A stretch of DNA of 48,626 nucleotides from contig NZ_SAUZ01000028.1 of assembly GCF_004022215.1 (NCBI RefSeq), positions 1 through 48,626 on the forward strand, given 5' to 3'. A program made the translations under genes and the position numbers. This document shows positions 1-10,000 of this stretch, piece after piece; the first letter of the stretch is position 1, and the number at the start of each line of letters is the position of its first letter. The notes under the pieces are model-generated. The model did not search any database and was not told where the DNA came from. It saw only the letters and a list, made by a program, of their open reading frames with translations. Source of the DNA: Paenirhodobacter populi (GTDB lineage: Bacteria; Pseudomonadota; Alphaproteobacteria; Rhodobacterales; Rhodobacteraceae).

Positions 1-1231
1 TCAGCCTTTCGCGCATCGCGTCGATCAGATGTTCGTGCTCCCATCGGGTGATGCGGCGTTCCGTCCCGGTGGTGCACCGGCCCTGCAACGGGCAGGTCTG
101 GCATTCGTTGATCCAGTATCGTCGGACTTGAACACCGCGCTCCTCGGTGGTGTAGCGGTAGATTGAGTTCCTCGCCCGCCGGGCAGACATAGACGTCGCG
201 TGCAGCGTCATAGGCGAAATCGGCCTTCATATACATGCCCTTGGCCGCATTGCCCGAGGTGGCTGGGCGCGGCACGGTCGTGGTGATGCCTGCCTCATGG
301 CAGGCGAGGATCCCGGGGCCGCTGAAGTAACCCTTGTCGGCGATGGCATGCAGGTCTTCGCGCCGAAGCGCATCCTTGGCCGCGATCGCCATCGGGCTGA
401 GCTGGTCGCGGTCGAAGCCCTGATTGGTGACCTCGTGCGTGACGATGATATGGCTCCCGGTATCGACGGCGGTCTGCACATTGTAACCGACCATCCCGCT
501 GTGCCGGGCGCTGGTCGCCATGGCGCGGGCGTCCGGATCGGTCAGGGAAATCTGCCCGTCCGGGGTATCCTCCAAGGCCCTGTCCACTGCCTTCAGCCGC
601 GCGATCTCCTGCCGGATACGGCCATATCTGCGGGCCAGGTGCAGCACTTTCCCAATGCGGGCCTCGCCCTCTTCCTGCCGGTCAATGCGCACCATCTCGT
701 TGATATAGCGCTCTACATCGGCCTCCAGATGGGCGAGGCGGCTGGCGATCTTGTTCTTCGTGAAGTTGCGGTCACGGTTGTTCACCGCTTTGAACTTGCT
801 GCCGTCGATGGCGACGCAATCGCCCCGCAGCACGCCGATCCGGCGGCACAGCTCCACGAATTGCGCGCAGGTCCTGCGGATCGCGCGGCCATTCGTGCGG
901 CGGAATTCGGCGATGGTCTTGTGGTCCGGCACCAGCCTGCCGATCAGCCACATCACCTCGACATTGCGCCCCGCCTCGCGTTCCAGCCTGCGGCTCGACG
1001 GGATCCGGTTCAGATAGTCATAGATGAACAACTTCAGCAAAATAGCAGGGTGATACCCAGGCCGACCGGTGCGTGCCGAGGTCGAGCGCACGAAACCGAT
1101 GTCTGCCAGATCAAGCGCATCGACGAACAGATCGACGACGCGAACAAGATCTCCTCGCCGATCCAGTCTTCCAGGCGTTCCGGAAAAAGCACCGTCTGGC
1201 TGCGCTGGATGCCCTCGATGAAACCGGCCAT
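1..1231 (-). pseudogene. IS1182-family transposase, two frameshifts, 3' end outside window
   Basis: Read on the minus strand, the protein starts MAGFIEGIQRSQ at 1231 and runs to about WIGEE near 1150. It then continues in another frame (VRVVDLFVDALD, GRPGYHPAILLKLFIYDYL, VAIDGSKFKAVNNRD, GYNVQTAVDTGSH, HAIADKGYFSG) down to about 170. There it changes frame again to YRYTTEERGVQVRRYW and INECQTCPLQGRC. This is the usual order of an IS1182 DDE transposase: N-terminal DUF772-like part, catalytic core, C-terminal Cys-rich part. Each shift is explained by one lost or gained base. Unless these are sequencing errors the element cannot move by itself. No stop codon is seen before position 1. Confidence 0.85.
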
Positions 1232-1287
1232 GCTGATCTCCCGCTACCGAGAAAGCATAGCATGCCAACGAGTTTTGACACAGCCTC
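1..1287 (-). mobile_element. IS1182-family insertion sequence, right part, truncated by window edge
   Basis: The transposase reading frame on the minus strand begins at 1231. About 40 bases upstream of it the motif GAGGCTGTGTCAAAAC (minus strand, about 1272-1287) resembles the terminal sequence of IS1182-type elements, so I place the element end near 1287. The other end lies left of the window. Beyond 1287 the sequence changes to ordinary chromosomal context leading to cobQ. The exact end and any target duplication cannot be confirmed without the other end. Confidence 0.7.
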
Positions 1288-1430
1288 GGCCGCGCCTTCC
1301 GCTGCGCCCGCAAGGGCTGCTACATGCTGCGGCCCGCCTGAATGACTCAGATGGGCTCAAGGTAACGCAGTTGGACCTACGGACGCATCAGGAGGTCAGA
1401 TATTACGCTGTCCTTTGCTGCTCTGCAGGA

Positions 1431-2876
1431 TCATCTGGCGCAGCCGAGGATCGCGCTGACGTCCAGATGCGTCTCGATATGATCGGCGAGGGCGTCGAGT
1501 GTGTCTTCGACCAGCGCCGCATGCGCCAGCCCGGACAGGGGCACGCCGAGTGCGGCGAGATAGGCGCAGCGGAAGGTGTCGGCGGTGAAGAGGCCGTGGA
1601 GGTAGCTACCCTCGACCCGGCCATCGGGGGAGCGCGCGCCTTCGGGCATGGGGCCGATATGGGCGAAGGGACGGGCGCGGTCCGGGCCTTCGGTCTGGCC
1701 GATATGGATCTCGTAGCCTTCCACCGGCTCGCCGGTGGCGGCGTGGGTCGCGCGGGTCCGGGTCAGGCGCTTGTCGGGGGTCATCACCGTGGTCACGTCG
1801 AGAAGGCCGAGGCCGGGGCTTTCGCCGGGCGGGCCCTCGATCCCCTCGGGGTCGGCGATGGTGCGGCCGAGCATCTGGTAGCCGCCACAGATGCCCAGCA
1901 CGCGCTCGCCGCGCCGGTGATGGGCGAGAATGTCGATGTCCCAGCCCTGCGCGCGCAGGAACGCCAGATCGCCGCGCGTCGATTTCGTGCCGGGCAGGAT
2001 GACCAGCCGCGCATCGCCGGGCAGGGCATGGCCCGGCGGCACCATCACCAGCTCCACCCCCGGCTCCGCCCGCAGCGGGTCGAGATCGTCGAAATTCGCG
2101 ATCCGCGACAGCATGGGCACGGCGATCTTCGCGCCGCCCGTGCGGGGACCGGAGGCGAGGTCGAGCGCATCCTCGGCCGGCAGCAGATGCGCCTGCGCGA
2201 ACCACGGCAGGACGCCGAAGCCGCGCCAGCCGGTGCGGGCCTGAATGAAGCGGTAGCCGTCATCGAAGAGCCGCGGATCGCCGCGGAACTTGTTGATCAG
2301 GAACCCGGCCACCATCGCGGCATCCTCGGGCGCCAGAACCGCCTGCGTGCCGATCATCTGCGCGATGACGCCGCCCCGGTCGATGTCGCCCGCGAGGATC
2401 ACCGGCACATGCGCCGCCCGCGCGAAGCCCATGTTGGCGATGTCGCCCGCCCGCAGGTTCACCTCGGCCGGCGATCCCGCGCCTTCGACGATCACCAGAT
2501 CATGCCGGGCGGCGAGGCGGGCGAAACTCTCCAGAACCGCGCCCATCAGTTGCGGCTTCAGCGCCGCGTAATCGGCGGCGCGGGTGGTGGTCAGCCGCCG
2601 CCCCTGCACGATGACCTGCGCGCCGGTCTCGCTTTCCGGTTTCAGCAGCACGGGGTTCATGTCCGTCACGGGCATCAGCCCCGCCGCGCGGGCCTGCAGG
2701 GCCTGCGCGCGGCCGATCTCGCCCCCGTCCTCGGTCACGGCGGCGTTGTTCGACATGTTCTGCGGCTTGAACGGCGCGACCGACAGCCCGCGCCGCCGCG
2801 CCGCCCGGCACAGCCCCGCGACGAGCAGCGATTTCCCGACGTTCGAGCCGGTGCCCTGGATCATCAGCGCCGTCAT
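1431..2876 (-). CDS. cobQ: cobyric acid synthase CobQ
   Basis: 481 aa, the normal family length. The enzyme amidates four side chains of adenosylcobyrinic a,c-diamide using glutamine and ATP, late in cobalamin synthesis. The N-terminal dethiobiotin-synthetase-like ATP domain starts with [12 protein letters not shown] and PQNMSNNA. The C-terminal class I amidotransferase domain carries the nucleophile Cys in [10 protein letters not shown] and the His in EGSYLHGLF. The start at 2876 was chosen because a GGGAAAGGGA ribosome site lies just upstream and the family begins at this methionine; a longer in-frame extension is not conserved-looking. cobA diverges 115 bases away. No cobalamin riboswitch was recognised between them, and no other cob genes are in the window. 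Confidence 0.95.
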   Translation of the reverse strand: MTALMIQGTGSNVGKSLLVAGLCRAARRRGLSVAPFKPQNMSNNAAVTEDGGEIGRAQALQARAAGLMPVTDMNPVLLKPESETGAQVIVQGRRLTTTRAADYAALKPQLMGAVLESFARLAARHDLVIVEGAGSPAEVNLRAGDIANMGFARAAHVPVILAGDIDRGGVIAQMIGTQAVLAPEDAAMVAGFLINKFRGDPRLFDDGYRFIQARTGWRGFGVLPWFAQAHLLPAEDALDLASGPRTGGAKIAVPMLSRIANFDDLDPLRAEPGVELVMVPPGHALPGDARLVILPGTKSTRGDLAFLRAQGWDIDILAHHRRGERVLGICGGYQMLGRTIADPEGIEGPPGESPGLGLLDVTTVMTPDKRLTRTRATHAATGEPVEGYEIHIGQTEGPDRARPFAHIGPMPEGARSPDGRVEGSYLHGLFTADTFRCAYLAALGVPLSGLAHAALVEDTLDALADHIETHLDVSAILGCAR

Positions 2877-2991
2877 GCCGTCCCTTTCCCGATGTTTCCG
2901 GAATAGCCGATGACGGCGGAACGGTCCATCGGGCTTGCCCGCCGGGCCGGGGAAAGATACCTCGGGGGAACACAAGCCGCAGGAAGGCGCG

Positions 2992-3720
2992 ATGGGCGGA
3001 TTCGTCTCCTTTGTATCCTCGGGTCCGGGCGATCCGGAGCTGATCACCCTGAAAGCGGTGGACAGGCTCGCGCGCGCCGATGTGGTGCTGTTCGACGATC
3101 TGGCCTCGGGTCCGGTGCTGGGGCATGCGGGGAGGGCGGCGGAGCTGATCGGCGTCGGCAAGCGGGCAGGGCGGCCCTCGGCCAAGCAGGACCATGTGAA
3201 CGCCCTGCTGGTCGAACATGCCCGCGCCGGGCGACGGGTGGTGCGGCTGAAATCCGGCGATGCCGGGATCTTCGGCCGGCTGGAGGAGGAATTGCACGCC
3301 GTCACGGCGGCGGGCATCGCGCATGAGATCGTGCCCGGCGTGCCCTCGGCCTGCGCGGCGGCGGCGGCGGCCGGGATTCCGCTGACGCGGCGGATGACCT
3401 CGCGCCGGGTACAGTTCATCACCGGCGCCGATGTGACGGGCGGGCTGCCCGGCGACGTGAACTGGGCGGCGCTCGCCGATCCGGCGGCGACGACCGTGGT
3501 CTTCATGGGGCAGCGCACCTTCACCCGGCTGGCGGAGGGGCTGATCGCCCATGGCCTGTCGCCGGAAACCCCCGCGCTGCTGGCCGAGGCGGTGGGCCAT
3601 CCCGAACAGGCGCTGATCCGCGCGACGATCGCCGGGCTGGCGCGCCGGCTGGATGGTGCGAAGGCCGAACATCCGGCGCTGATCCTCTATGGGGCGCTGG
3701 CCTTCGACGGGCTGGCCTGA
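2992..3720 (+). CDS. cobA: uroporphyrinogen-III C-methyltransferase
   Basis: 242 aa. It transfers two methyl groups from S-adenosylmethionine to uroporphyrinogen III, giving precorrin-2 at the branch towards cobalamin and sirohaem. Typical tetrapyrrole methylase motifs are the glycine-rich [12 protein letters not shown] near the N-terminus, [13 protein letters not shown], and [12 protein letters not shown] with GIPLTRR following. The start at 2992 follows an AGGAAGG ribosome site. There is no fused siroheme synthase (CysG) part. It diverges from cobQ, which fits a small cobalamin gene pair. The adjacent B12-dependent EutBC at 30.6 kb would use the product, but the genes are not linked. Confidence 0.93.
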   Translation: MGGFVSFVSSGPGDPELITLKAVDRLARADVVLFDDLASGPVLGHAGRAAELIGVGKRAGRPSAKQDHVNALLVEHARAGRRVVRLKSGDAGIFGRLEEELHAVTAAGIAHEIVPGVPSACAAAAAAGIPLTRRMTSRRVQFITGADVTGGLPGDVNWAALADPAATTVVFMGQRTFTRLAEGLIAHGLSPETPALLAEAVGHPEQALIRATIAGLARRLDGAKAEHPALILYGALAFDGLA

Positions 3721-3832
3721 CGATTGGCAAAGCCTTGCCGATGCGCTCAGGGGCATGTGCATCGCCCCGCTTCCCCGTCGGCAAGATCGCGCGTATAGTC
3801 CGCCGCAAGAAAACCGAGGTGGGTGGGGACAG

Positions 3833-4453
3833 ATGCGGAAATTCACCGGGGCGATCACCCTGGGGCTGGCCTTTGCGCTGGTCCCGGTCGCGGGGCTAGA
3901 GGCGCGGGCAGAGGGACTGGTCCTGTCTGGCGCCTCGAGCAAATCCCGCGCGACGCTGTTTCGCAATCAGACCAAGCTGTTGGATACGCGGTTCGCGCCG
4001 CAATACGATGCCTCGAACCGGCTGAAGCCGCCGTCGGACAAGGTCGAGCTTGCGACGGCGGTGCCCGCCGCGCGCTACAGCGGCAAATACAAGGGCAAAT
4101 ACCTTGGCACGGCGAAGACCGCGGCGGCAAAGCATGGCGTGCCCGAGGATCTGTTCCTGCGCCTCGTGCAACAGGAAAGCGGCTGGAATCCGGGCGCGGT
4201 CTCGCCCAAGGGCGCGCGGGGCCTTGCGCAGCTCATGCCGGAAACGGCGGCGCTTCTGGGCGTGGATCCCGGCGATCCGCTGCAGAACCTCGAAGGCGGG
4301 GCGCGCTACCTGCGGATGATGTATGAACGCTATGGCAACTGGCGGCTGGCGCTGGCGGCCTATAACGCCGGGCCGGGCGCGGTCGATCAGCACAACGGCG
4401 TGCCGCCCTATGCCGAGACGGTGAATTACGTGAAGGTCGTTTTCGGCGGCTGA
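3833..4453 (+). CDS. lytic transglycosylase, SLT-domain periplasmic protein
   Basis: 206 aa. It cleaves peptidoglycan glycan strands in the periplasm, leaving 1,6-anhydro-muramyl ends. Residues 1-28 form a signal peptide (MRKF, then a hydrophobic stretch ending near EARAEG). The C-terminal half is a single SLT domain with catalytic Glu115 in QQESGWNP, then [22 protein letters not shown] and [13 protein letters not shown]. The linker before it is short and carries no substrate-binding repeat. The start was chosen for its GGTGGGGAC ribosome site and the signal peptide. A good -10 (TATAGT) lies 32 bases upstream. A GC hairpin right after the stop serves this gene and the convergent neighbour. 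Confidence 0.92.
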   Translation: MRKFTGAITLGLAFALVPVAGLEARAEGLVLSGASSKSRATLFRNQTKLLDTRFAPQYDASNRLKPPSDKVELATAVPAARYSGKYKGKYLGTAKTAAAKHGVPEDLFLRLVQQESGWNPGAVSPKGARGLAQLMPETAALLGVDPGDPLQNLEGGARYLRMMYERYGNWRLALAAYNAGPGAVDQHNGVPPYAETVNYVKVVFGG

Positions 4454-4474
4454 GGGGGCGCTTGGCGCGCCCCC
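4454..4474. terminator. GC hairpin between convergent genes
   Basis: GGGGGCGC pairs with GCGCCCCC across a 5-base loop, one base after the transglycosylase stop and seven before the stop of the opposing SYLF gene. No clear T-run is present, so it may stop RNA ends from decay rather than terminate alone. Confidence 0.55.
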
Positions 4475-4480
4475 CGGCGC

Positions 4481-5038
4481 TCAGGGCAGGATGCGGGTGT
4501 ATTTCGTCCCGGCCAGCGAGGCTCCCGCGATCAGCCCGGATTGCCCGAAGACCAGCGCGATCACCGGCGCCATCGTCGTCGTCGTATCGGTGCCGATCGC
4601 GCCACCCCGGTCGGGCAGGGCATAGCGCGCATCGGCGCCCAGTTGCCAGCCATCGGCGCGGCGGAAATCGGCCAGCGCATCGGGCGTCATGAAGAACAGC
4701 GCATGCGCATATTGCTGCGCGCCGATCTGGAACCCGATCGAGGCCGAGGCCGCCGAATAGTAATCCACCGTCACGTCGTTGATGCGCAGCGCGCCCTGCC
4801 CATAGGCACCGCCGATGCCAAAGCTCGCCTCGGTCATCAGCGGCATGTAAAGCACGCCCGACGCCTTGTTGATCAGATCCTGCGTGCCGGGATAGCGGCT
4901 CAGCAGGTAGCTGCGCGTCGCATCGACGCGGGCGTCGATCTGCGCGCCGCGTCCCGATCCAAGGCCGTTGCCGCAGGCCGCAAGACCAAGACCGGCACCG
5001 CCCAAGGCAAGAAGGGTTCGTCTGGAAATCTGTGTCAT
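4481..5038 (-). CDS. SYLF (YSC84-like) domain lipoprotein
   Basis: 185 aa. The N-terminus has a twin-arginine-like RRTLLALGG stretch followed by a lipobox LAAC with Cys22, so it is probably an exported lipoprotein. The mature part fits the SYLF family: an alpha-helical start, ASGVLYMPLMTEASFGIGG, YGQGALR, VDYYSAASASIGFQIGAQ, ALVFGQSGLIAGASLAGT. SYLF domains bind phosphoinositides in eukaryotes; the bacterial role is unclear. I chose the start at 5038 because GGAG lies 10 bases upstream and the signal sequence starts there; an upstream methionine at 5137 adds a hydrophilic tail without a family match. It converges on the transglycosylase gene. Confidence 0.85.
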   Translation of the reverse strand: MTQISRRTLLALGGAGLGLAACGNGLGSGRGAQIDARVDATRSYLLSRYPGTQDLINKASGVLYMPLMTEASFGIGGAYGQGALRINDVTVDYYSAASASIGFQIGAQQYAHALFFMTPDALADFRRADGWQLGADARYALPDRGGAIGTDTTTTMAPVIALVFGQSGLIAGASLAGTKYTRILP

Positions 5039-5146
5039 CCGCTCGCTCCGCACTGGGTTCGGGCCTTGTTCCGGCCCGTTACTCTCATCATGATCTATAG
5101 GCGGGGTTTTGCCACCTGTCACTTGTTCCCGCCCCACGCCGCGCCG

Positions 5147-5167
5147 TCGGCGGCGGTCTGCCGCCGA
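5147..5167. terminator. hairpin downstream of hemB
   Basis: TCGGCGGC and GCCGCCGA pair with a 5-base loop, 12 bases beyond the hemB stop (minus direction). There is no T-run, so this is a possible RNA end rather than a textbook terminator. Confidence 0.4.
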
Positions 5168-5179
5168 TAGGACGCGCCG

Positions 5180-6187
5180 TCAGCCGAAGTCGCGGGCGAT
5201 GAGGCGCGCGGCCTCCGGCGCGAAATAGGTCAGCACGCCGTCGCAGCCCGCCCGGCGGAAGGCCATCAGGCTTTCGAGGATCGTCTCCTCGCGCTTCAGC
5301 CAGCCGTTGTTGATCGCGCCCGCCAGCATCGCATATTCGCCGGACACCTGATAGGCATAGGTCGGCACGCCGAAGGCGTCCTTCACCCGGCGGCAGACAT
5401 CCAGATAGGGCAGGCCGGGCTTCACCATCACCATGTCGGCGCCTTCCGAGAGGTCGCGCGCGACCAGACGCAACGCCTCGTCGCTGTTCGCGGGGTTCAT
5501 CTGATAGGTCTTCTTGTCGCCGACGAGCTTGCCCGAGGCCCCCACCGCATCGCGGAACGGCCCATAGAAGACCGAGGCGTATTTGGCCGAATAGCTCATG
5601 ATCGTGGTGTTCTGGAAGCCGTCGGTTTCCAGCATGTCGCGCAGCGCGGCGATGCGGCCGTCCATCATGTCGGAAGGCCCGAGGATATCGGCCCCCGCCT
5701 CCGCCTGCGCGCGGCCCATCTTCACCAGCGCCTCGACCGTCTCGTCGTTGACGATCACGCCGTCCCGCACCAGCCCGTCATGGCCATTGGCGTTGTAGGG
5801 GTCGAGCGCGATATCCGTCATGATCGCCACCTCGGGCACGGCGGCCTTGACGGCGCGGATCACCCGGTTGGTGATGTTGTCGGGGCTCCAGGCCTCGGCG
5901 CAATCCTCGGTCCGGCCGGCGGGATCGGTGAAGGGGAACAGGCAGATCGCCGGAATGCCGAGCGTCGCGGCCTCTTCGGCGGCGCGGACGGCGCCCTCGA
6001 CGGTCTTGCGCACGACGCCGGGCATCGAGGCCACCTCGACATCCGCGCCCGGCACGTCGGTGACGAAGATCGGCCAGATCAGATCCTTGACCGAGAGCCG
6101 GTTTTCCTGTGCCAGATCGCGCAATGCCGCGGAGCTGCGCATCCGGCGCAGGCGGGTGACCGGAAAGGACGGGATGATCGGCTGCAT
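5180..6187 (-). CDS. hemB: delta-aminolevulinic acid dehydratase (porphobilinogen synthase)
   Basis: 335 aa, normal for the family. It condenses two 5-aminolevulinate molecules to porphobilinogen, the second common step of haem, bacteriochlorophyll and cobalamin synthesis. The two active-site lysines are visible: Lys202 in MSYSAKYAS and Lys256 (Schiff base) in MVMVKPGLPYLD. ILGPSDMMDGR and QVSGEYAM are also conserved. The start at 6187 follows an AAGGAGAT ribosome site. The metal-binding stretch has the Asp-rich form typical of alphaproteobacteria rather than the zinc-cysteine form. It is a single gene; the next gene on its 5' side diverges. Confidence 0.95.
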   Translation of the reverse strand: MQPIIPSFPVTRLRRMRSSAALRDLAQENRLSVKDLIWPIFVTDVPGADVEVASMPGVVRKTVEGAVRAAEEAATLGIPAICLFPFTDPAGRTEDCAEAWSPDNITNRVIRAVKAAVPEVAIMTDIALDPYNANGHDGLVRDGVIVNDETVEALVKMGRAQAEAGADILGPSDMMDGRIAALRDMLETDGFQNTTIMSYSAKYASVFYGPFRDAVGASGKLVGDKKTYQMNPANSDEALRLVARDLSEGADMVMVKPGLPYLDVCRRVKDAFGVPTYAYQVSGEYAMLAGAINNGWLKREETILESLMAFRRAGCDGVLTYFAPEAARLIARDFG

Positions 6188-6358
6188 GGCATATCTCCTT
6201 TGGCTGCCCTTCGATGCCACCGATCGGCACCGCGCTCAACCCTTCAAAATCCCGCGACGCGGCTTCCCCGCCCGCATCCTTCCCCGGATATCCCACCGCG
6301 CGCGGGCGGTTTCACCCCGGCGACCGATCGGCTAGGGTGCGCCAAAACGGACCGGGCC

Positions 6359-6880
6359 ATGCTGAATTTCATCCTCGACCTCATCGACATGCGCTCGTTC
6401 TCGAGCCTCTGGTACTGGATCGCGGTCGTGGTGACCTGGTCCATGGCCTCGCATCGGGTGCTGGGCGTGCCCTGGGACGCGGTGCTGCGCGCGCGCCGCC
6501 GGGGCGGGGCGGCGGCGGATGACTTCGTGGCGCTGACGCGGCTGAACCTGCGCCGGCTCTCGGCGCTCGGGCGCGAGTCGGGCGTCGGGCTGACGGTGGC
6601 GGCAAGCGGCCTTGCGACGGCCCTGATCGTGCTGGGCTTCGGCTACGGGTTCGAGCTGGCGCAGGCGCTGGCCTTCCTCGTGCTGCCGAGGATGGCGGTC
6701 GCGGGGCTGAGCCTGCGGCGCGCCGCGCGCCTCGAGCGCGTGGCCGAGGCGGGGATCACCCCCTCCGATCTGGTCGCCGCGCTGATGCGGCACCGGCTGC
6801 TGGTGCAGGCGATCGGCTTCGTTTCGCTCGCGGTGACGGCGCTGTGGGGGATGGCGCATCTGATCCGTCCCTATCTGTGA
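6359..6880 (+). CDS. small membrane protein, Rhodobacterales-type ('component of SufBCD complex' in some annotations)
   Basis: 173 aa. Three or four hydrophobic segments are visible: SSLWYWIAVVVTWSMASH, VGLTVAASGLATALIVLGF, ALAFLVLPRMAVAG and AIGFVSLAVTALWGMAHL. The N-terminus MLNFILDLIDMRSFSSLWYW and the ASHRVLGVPWD motif recall a family restricted to Rhodobacterales that is often labelled as a SufBCD component. I know of no experiment supporting that label, so the function is unknown. The start at 6359 is the first methionine that gives the conserved N-terminus; the frame stays open upstream through the hemB promoter region, which I take as chance. A structured repeat lies just after it. 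Confidence 0.75.
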   Translation: MLNFILDLIDMRSFSSLWYWIAVVVTWSMASHRVLGVPWDAVLRARRRGGAAADDFVALTRLNLRRLSALGRESGVGLTVAASGLATALIVLGFGYGFELAQALAFLVLPRMAVAGLSLRRAARLERVAEAGITPSDLVAALMRHRLLVQAIGFVSLAVTALWGMAHLIRPYL

Positions 6881-6913
6881 CGATCGGTCTCTCGCCAAAA
6901 ACTCCGTTTCTGC

Positions 6914-6974
6914 CGTCGTTTTTCCCTAAATATCCCGGGGGAGCCCGGAACGGGCGGGGGCAGCGCCCCCTGCC
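6914..6974 (-). repeat. Two-hairpin CCCGGGATATTT repeat, copy 1
   Basis: Read on the minus strand it has three modules: hairpin A (GGGGGCGCTGCCCCC), hairpin B (GCCCG, loop, CGGGC) and a tail (CCCCCGGGATATTT then AGGGAAAA). Six more copies lie in the window. It sits between the small membrane protein and mfd, and its tail points back to the upstream gene. Confidence 0.85.
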
Positions 6975-7066
6975 ACCCCATCCGCCCGCGCCCCCGGCCC
7001 TGAGTTCCGCACCCCAACCCGCCATCGGGGCTTGACAGCGCGGCCGGGCCGGATACCTCGGAACGC

Positions 7067-10000
7067 ATGGATCACTTTCTTCTTTCCGGCGCCCCCGAGG
7101 GCTATGATGCGAAACTTCTGGGCAAGGAACTGGCGCGCGGGCGTCCGGTGATCCACATCGCCCGCGACGACCGGCGGCTGGAGGCGATGCGCGCCGCGCT
7201 GGCCTTCTTCGCGCCCGAGGCGGTGGTGCTGTCCTTCCCGGCCTGGGACTGCCTGCCCTATGATCGTGTCTCGCCGAACCCCGAGATCGCGGCGACGCGG
7301 ATGGCGACGCTGGCGGCGCTCACGGCGGGTGTGCCGGGGCCGTTCGTGCTGCTGACCACGCTCAACGCCGCGATGCAGAAGGTGCCCGCCCGCGATGTCG
7401 TCGGCGCGTCGAGCTTCACCGCCAAGGTCGGCGGACCGATCCACGAAAAACGCCTGCGCGAGTTTCTGGCGCGGATGGGCTTCTCGCCGGTGTCGACGGT
7501 GGCGGAGCCCGGCGATTATGCGGTGCGTGGCGGCATCATCGACATCTATCCGCCGGGAGAGACGGGGCCGGTGCGGCTCGACCTGTTCGGCGACGTGCTG
7601 GATGGCGCGCGTCGGTTCGACCCGGAAACGCAGCGCACCACCGAAAAGCTGAAACATGTCGAATTCGCACCCGTCAGCGAGGTGATCCTCGACGAACCCT
7701 CGATCACCCGGTTCCGGCAGAATTACCGTATCGAATTCGGCGCGGGCGGGACGGACGATCCCTTGTATGAAGCCGTCTCGGCCGGGCGCAAGCATGCGGG
7801 GATGGAACACTGGCTGGGCTTTTTCCACGAACGGCTGGAAACGTTGTTCGATTATCTGCCCGACGCCTCGGTGATGATCGACGATCAGATCGAGCCGCAG
7901 CGGATTTCCCGCTGGGAAGGGATCGTCGATCAATACGACACGCGGCGCGAGGCGATGCTGCGCAAGGACCGGGTGGATACGGTCTACAAACCCGCGCCGC
8001 CCGGCCTGCTGTATCTGGACGAGGCGGGATGGAAAGCGGCGCTGGCGCCGCATCGGGTGCTGCGGTTGCAGGTCCTGCCAGCCCCCCCGGGCCCGGGTAT
8101 CCTGAATGCCGAAGCCCGCATCGGCCGCAATTTCGCGCCGGAACGACAGCTTGAGAATGTGAGCCTTTTCGGCGCGTTGAGGGATCATATTCAGAAACGA
8201 CTTGAACATGGACCGGTGGTGATCGCCAGCTGGTCCGAAGGCGCGCGCGAACGGTTGAAGGGGTTGCTTGAGGACGAAGGCATGACCTCGCCCCGGACGA
8301 TCCGCGACGCGCGCGAGATCGGCGGGATCGGCCTTGCCATCTGGGCGCTGGACCACGGCTTCGAGGCCGAGGGGCTGACCGTCATTTCCGAACAGGACGT
8401 GCTGGGCGACCGGCTGATTTCGCGACCCAAGAAGAAGCGCAAGGCCGACAACTTCCTGACCGAGGCGCAAAGCCTGACCCCCGGCGATCTGGTGGTCCAT
8501 GTCGATCACGGGGTCGGGCGTTACAAGGGGCTGGAGACGGTCGAGGCGCTTGGCGCGCCGCTCGATTGCGTTTTGTTGGAATATGCGGGCGGCGACCGGC
8601 TGTATCTGCCGGTGACGAACATCGAACTCCTCAGCCGTTACGGGCATGAGGAAGGGCTGCTCGACAAGCTTGGTGGCGGGGCGTGGCAGGCGAAGAAGGC
8701 GAAGCTGAAGGAACGCATCCGCCTGATCGCCGACAAGCTCATGCGGATCGCCGCCGAACGCCATCTGCGCGCCGCGCCGATCCTTGAGGCGCCGCATCAC
8801 GAATGGGAATCCTTCGCCGCCCGCTTCCCCTATACGGAAACCGACGATCAGATGTCGGCGATCGAGGATGTGGTGAACGACCTTGCCTCGGGCACGCCGA
8901 TGGATCGGCTGGTGGTGGGCGACGTGGGGTTCGGCAAGACCGAGGTGGCGATGCGCGCGGCCTTTGTCGCCGCCGTTTCCGGCATGCAGGTGGCGGTGAT
9001 CGCGCCCACCACGCTGCTGGCGCGGCAGCACTACAAGACCTTCGCCGAACGTTTCCGCGGCACGGCGCTGAACGTGCGGCCGCTGTCGCGCTTCGTCTCG
9101 GCCAAGGATGCCGCGAAGACCCGCGAGGGGCTGGCCGACGGCACCGTCGATATCGTCATCGGCACCCATGCGGTGCTGGCGAAGTCGGTGCGGTTCCGCA
9201 ACCTCGGCCTGCTGGTGATCGACGAGGAGCAGCATTTCGGCGTGAACCACAAGGAGCGGCTGAAGGAACTGCGTTCGGAAATCCACGTCCTCACGCTGAC
9301 CGCGACGCCGATTCCGCGCACGCTCCAGCTCAGCCTGACCGGGGTGCGCGACCTGTCGATCATCGGCACGCCGCCCGTCGACCGGCTGGCGATCCGCACC
9401 TATGTCAGCGAATTCGACGCGGTGACGATCCGCGAGGCCTTGCTGCGCGAACGCTATCGCGGTGGGCAGTCCTTCTACGTCGTGCCGCGCATCACCGATC
9501 TGGCCGAGGTGGAGGCGTTCCTCAAAACCCATGTGCCCGAGGTCAGCTATGTCGTCGCCCATGGGCAGATGGCGGCGGGGGAACTCGATGACCGGATGAA
9601 CGCCTTCTACGACGGCAAATACGATGTGCTGCTGGCCACCAGCATCGTCGAGTCGGGGCTGGATATTCCGACTGCCAACACGATGATCATCCATCGCGCC
9701 GATATGTTCGGGCTGAGCCAGCTTTACCAGATCCGGGGGCGCGTGGGCCGGTCCAAGGCGCGGGCCTATTGCTACCTGACGACCAAGCCGCGGATGCCGC
9801 TGACCCCGCAGGCGGTCAAGCGGCTGCGGCTTCTGGGCAGCCTCGACAATCTGGGGGCGGGGTTCAGCCTCGCCTCGCAGGATCTGGACCTGCGCGGCGC
9901 CGGAAACCTGCTGGGGGAGGAACAGTCGGGCCATATCCGCGAGGTCGGCTACGAACTCTATCAGGCGATGCTGGAAGAAACGATCGCCCGGCTGAGGTCC

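Noticed and set aside
297-2906. Very long open frame on the plus strand (about 870 codons)
   Set aside because: It lies antisense to the transposase and cobQ, which are clearly real. Long antisense frames are expected in high-GC DNA.
2877-2991. Possible cobalamin riboswitch between cobQ and cobA
   Set aside because: A region with GGAAGGC-like words is present, but the B12 box and the ordered blocks of the riboswitch are missing on both strands, and the spacer is too short.
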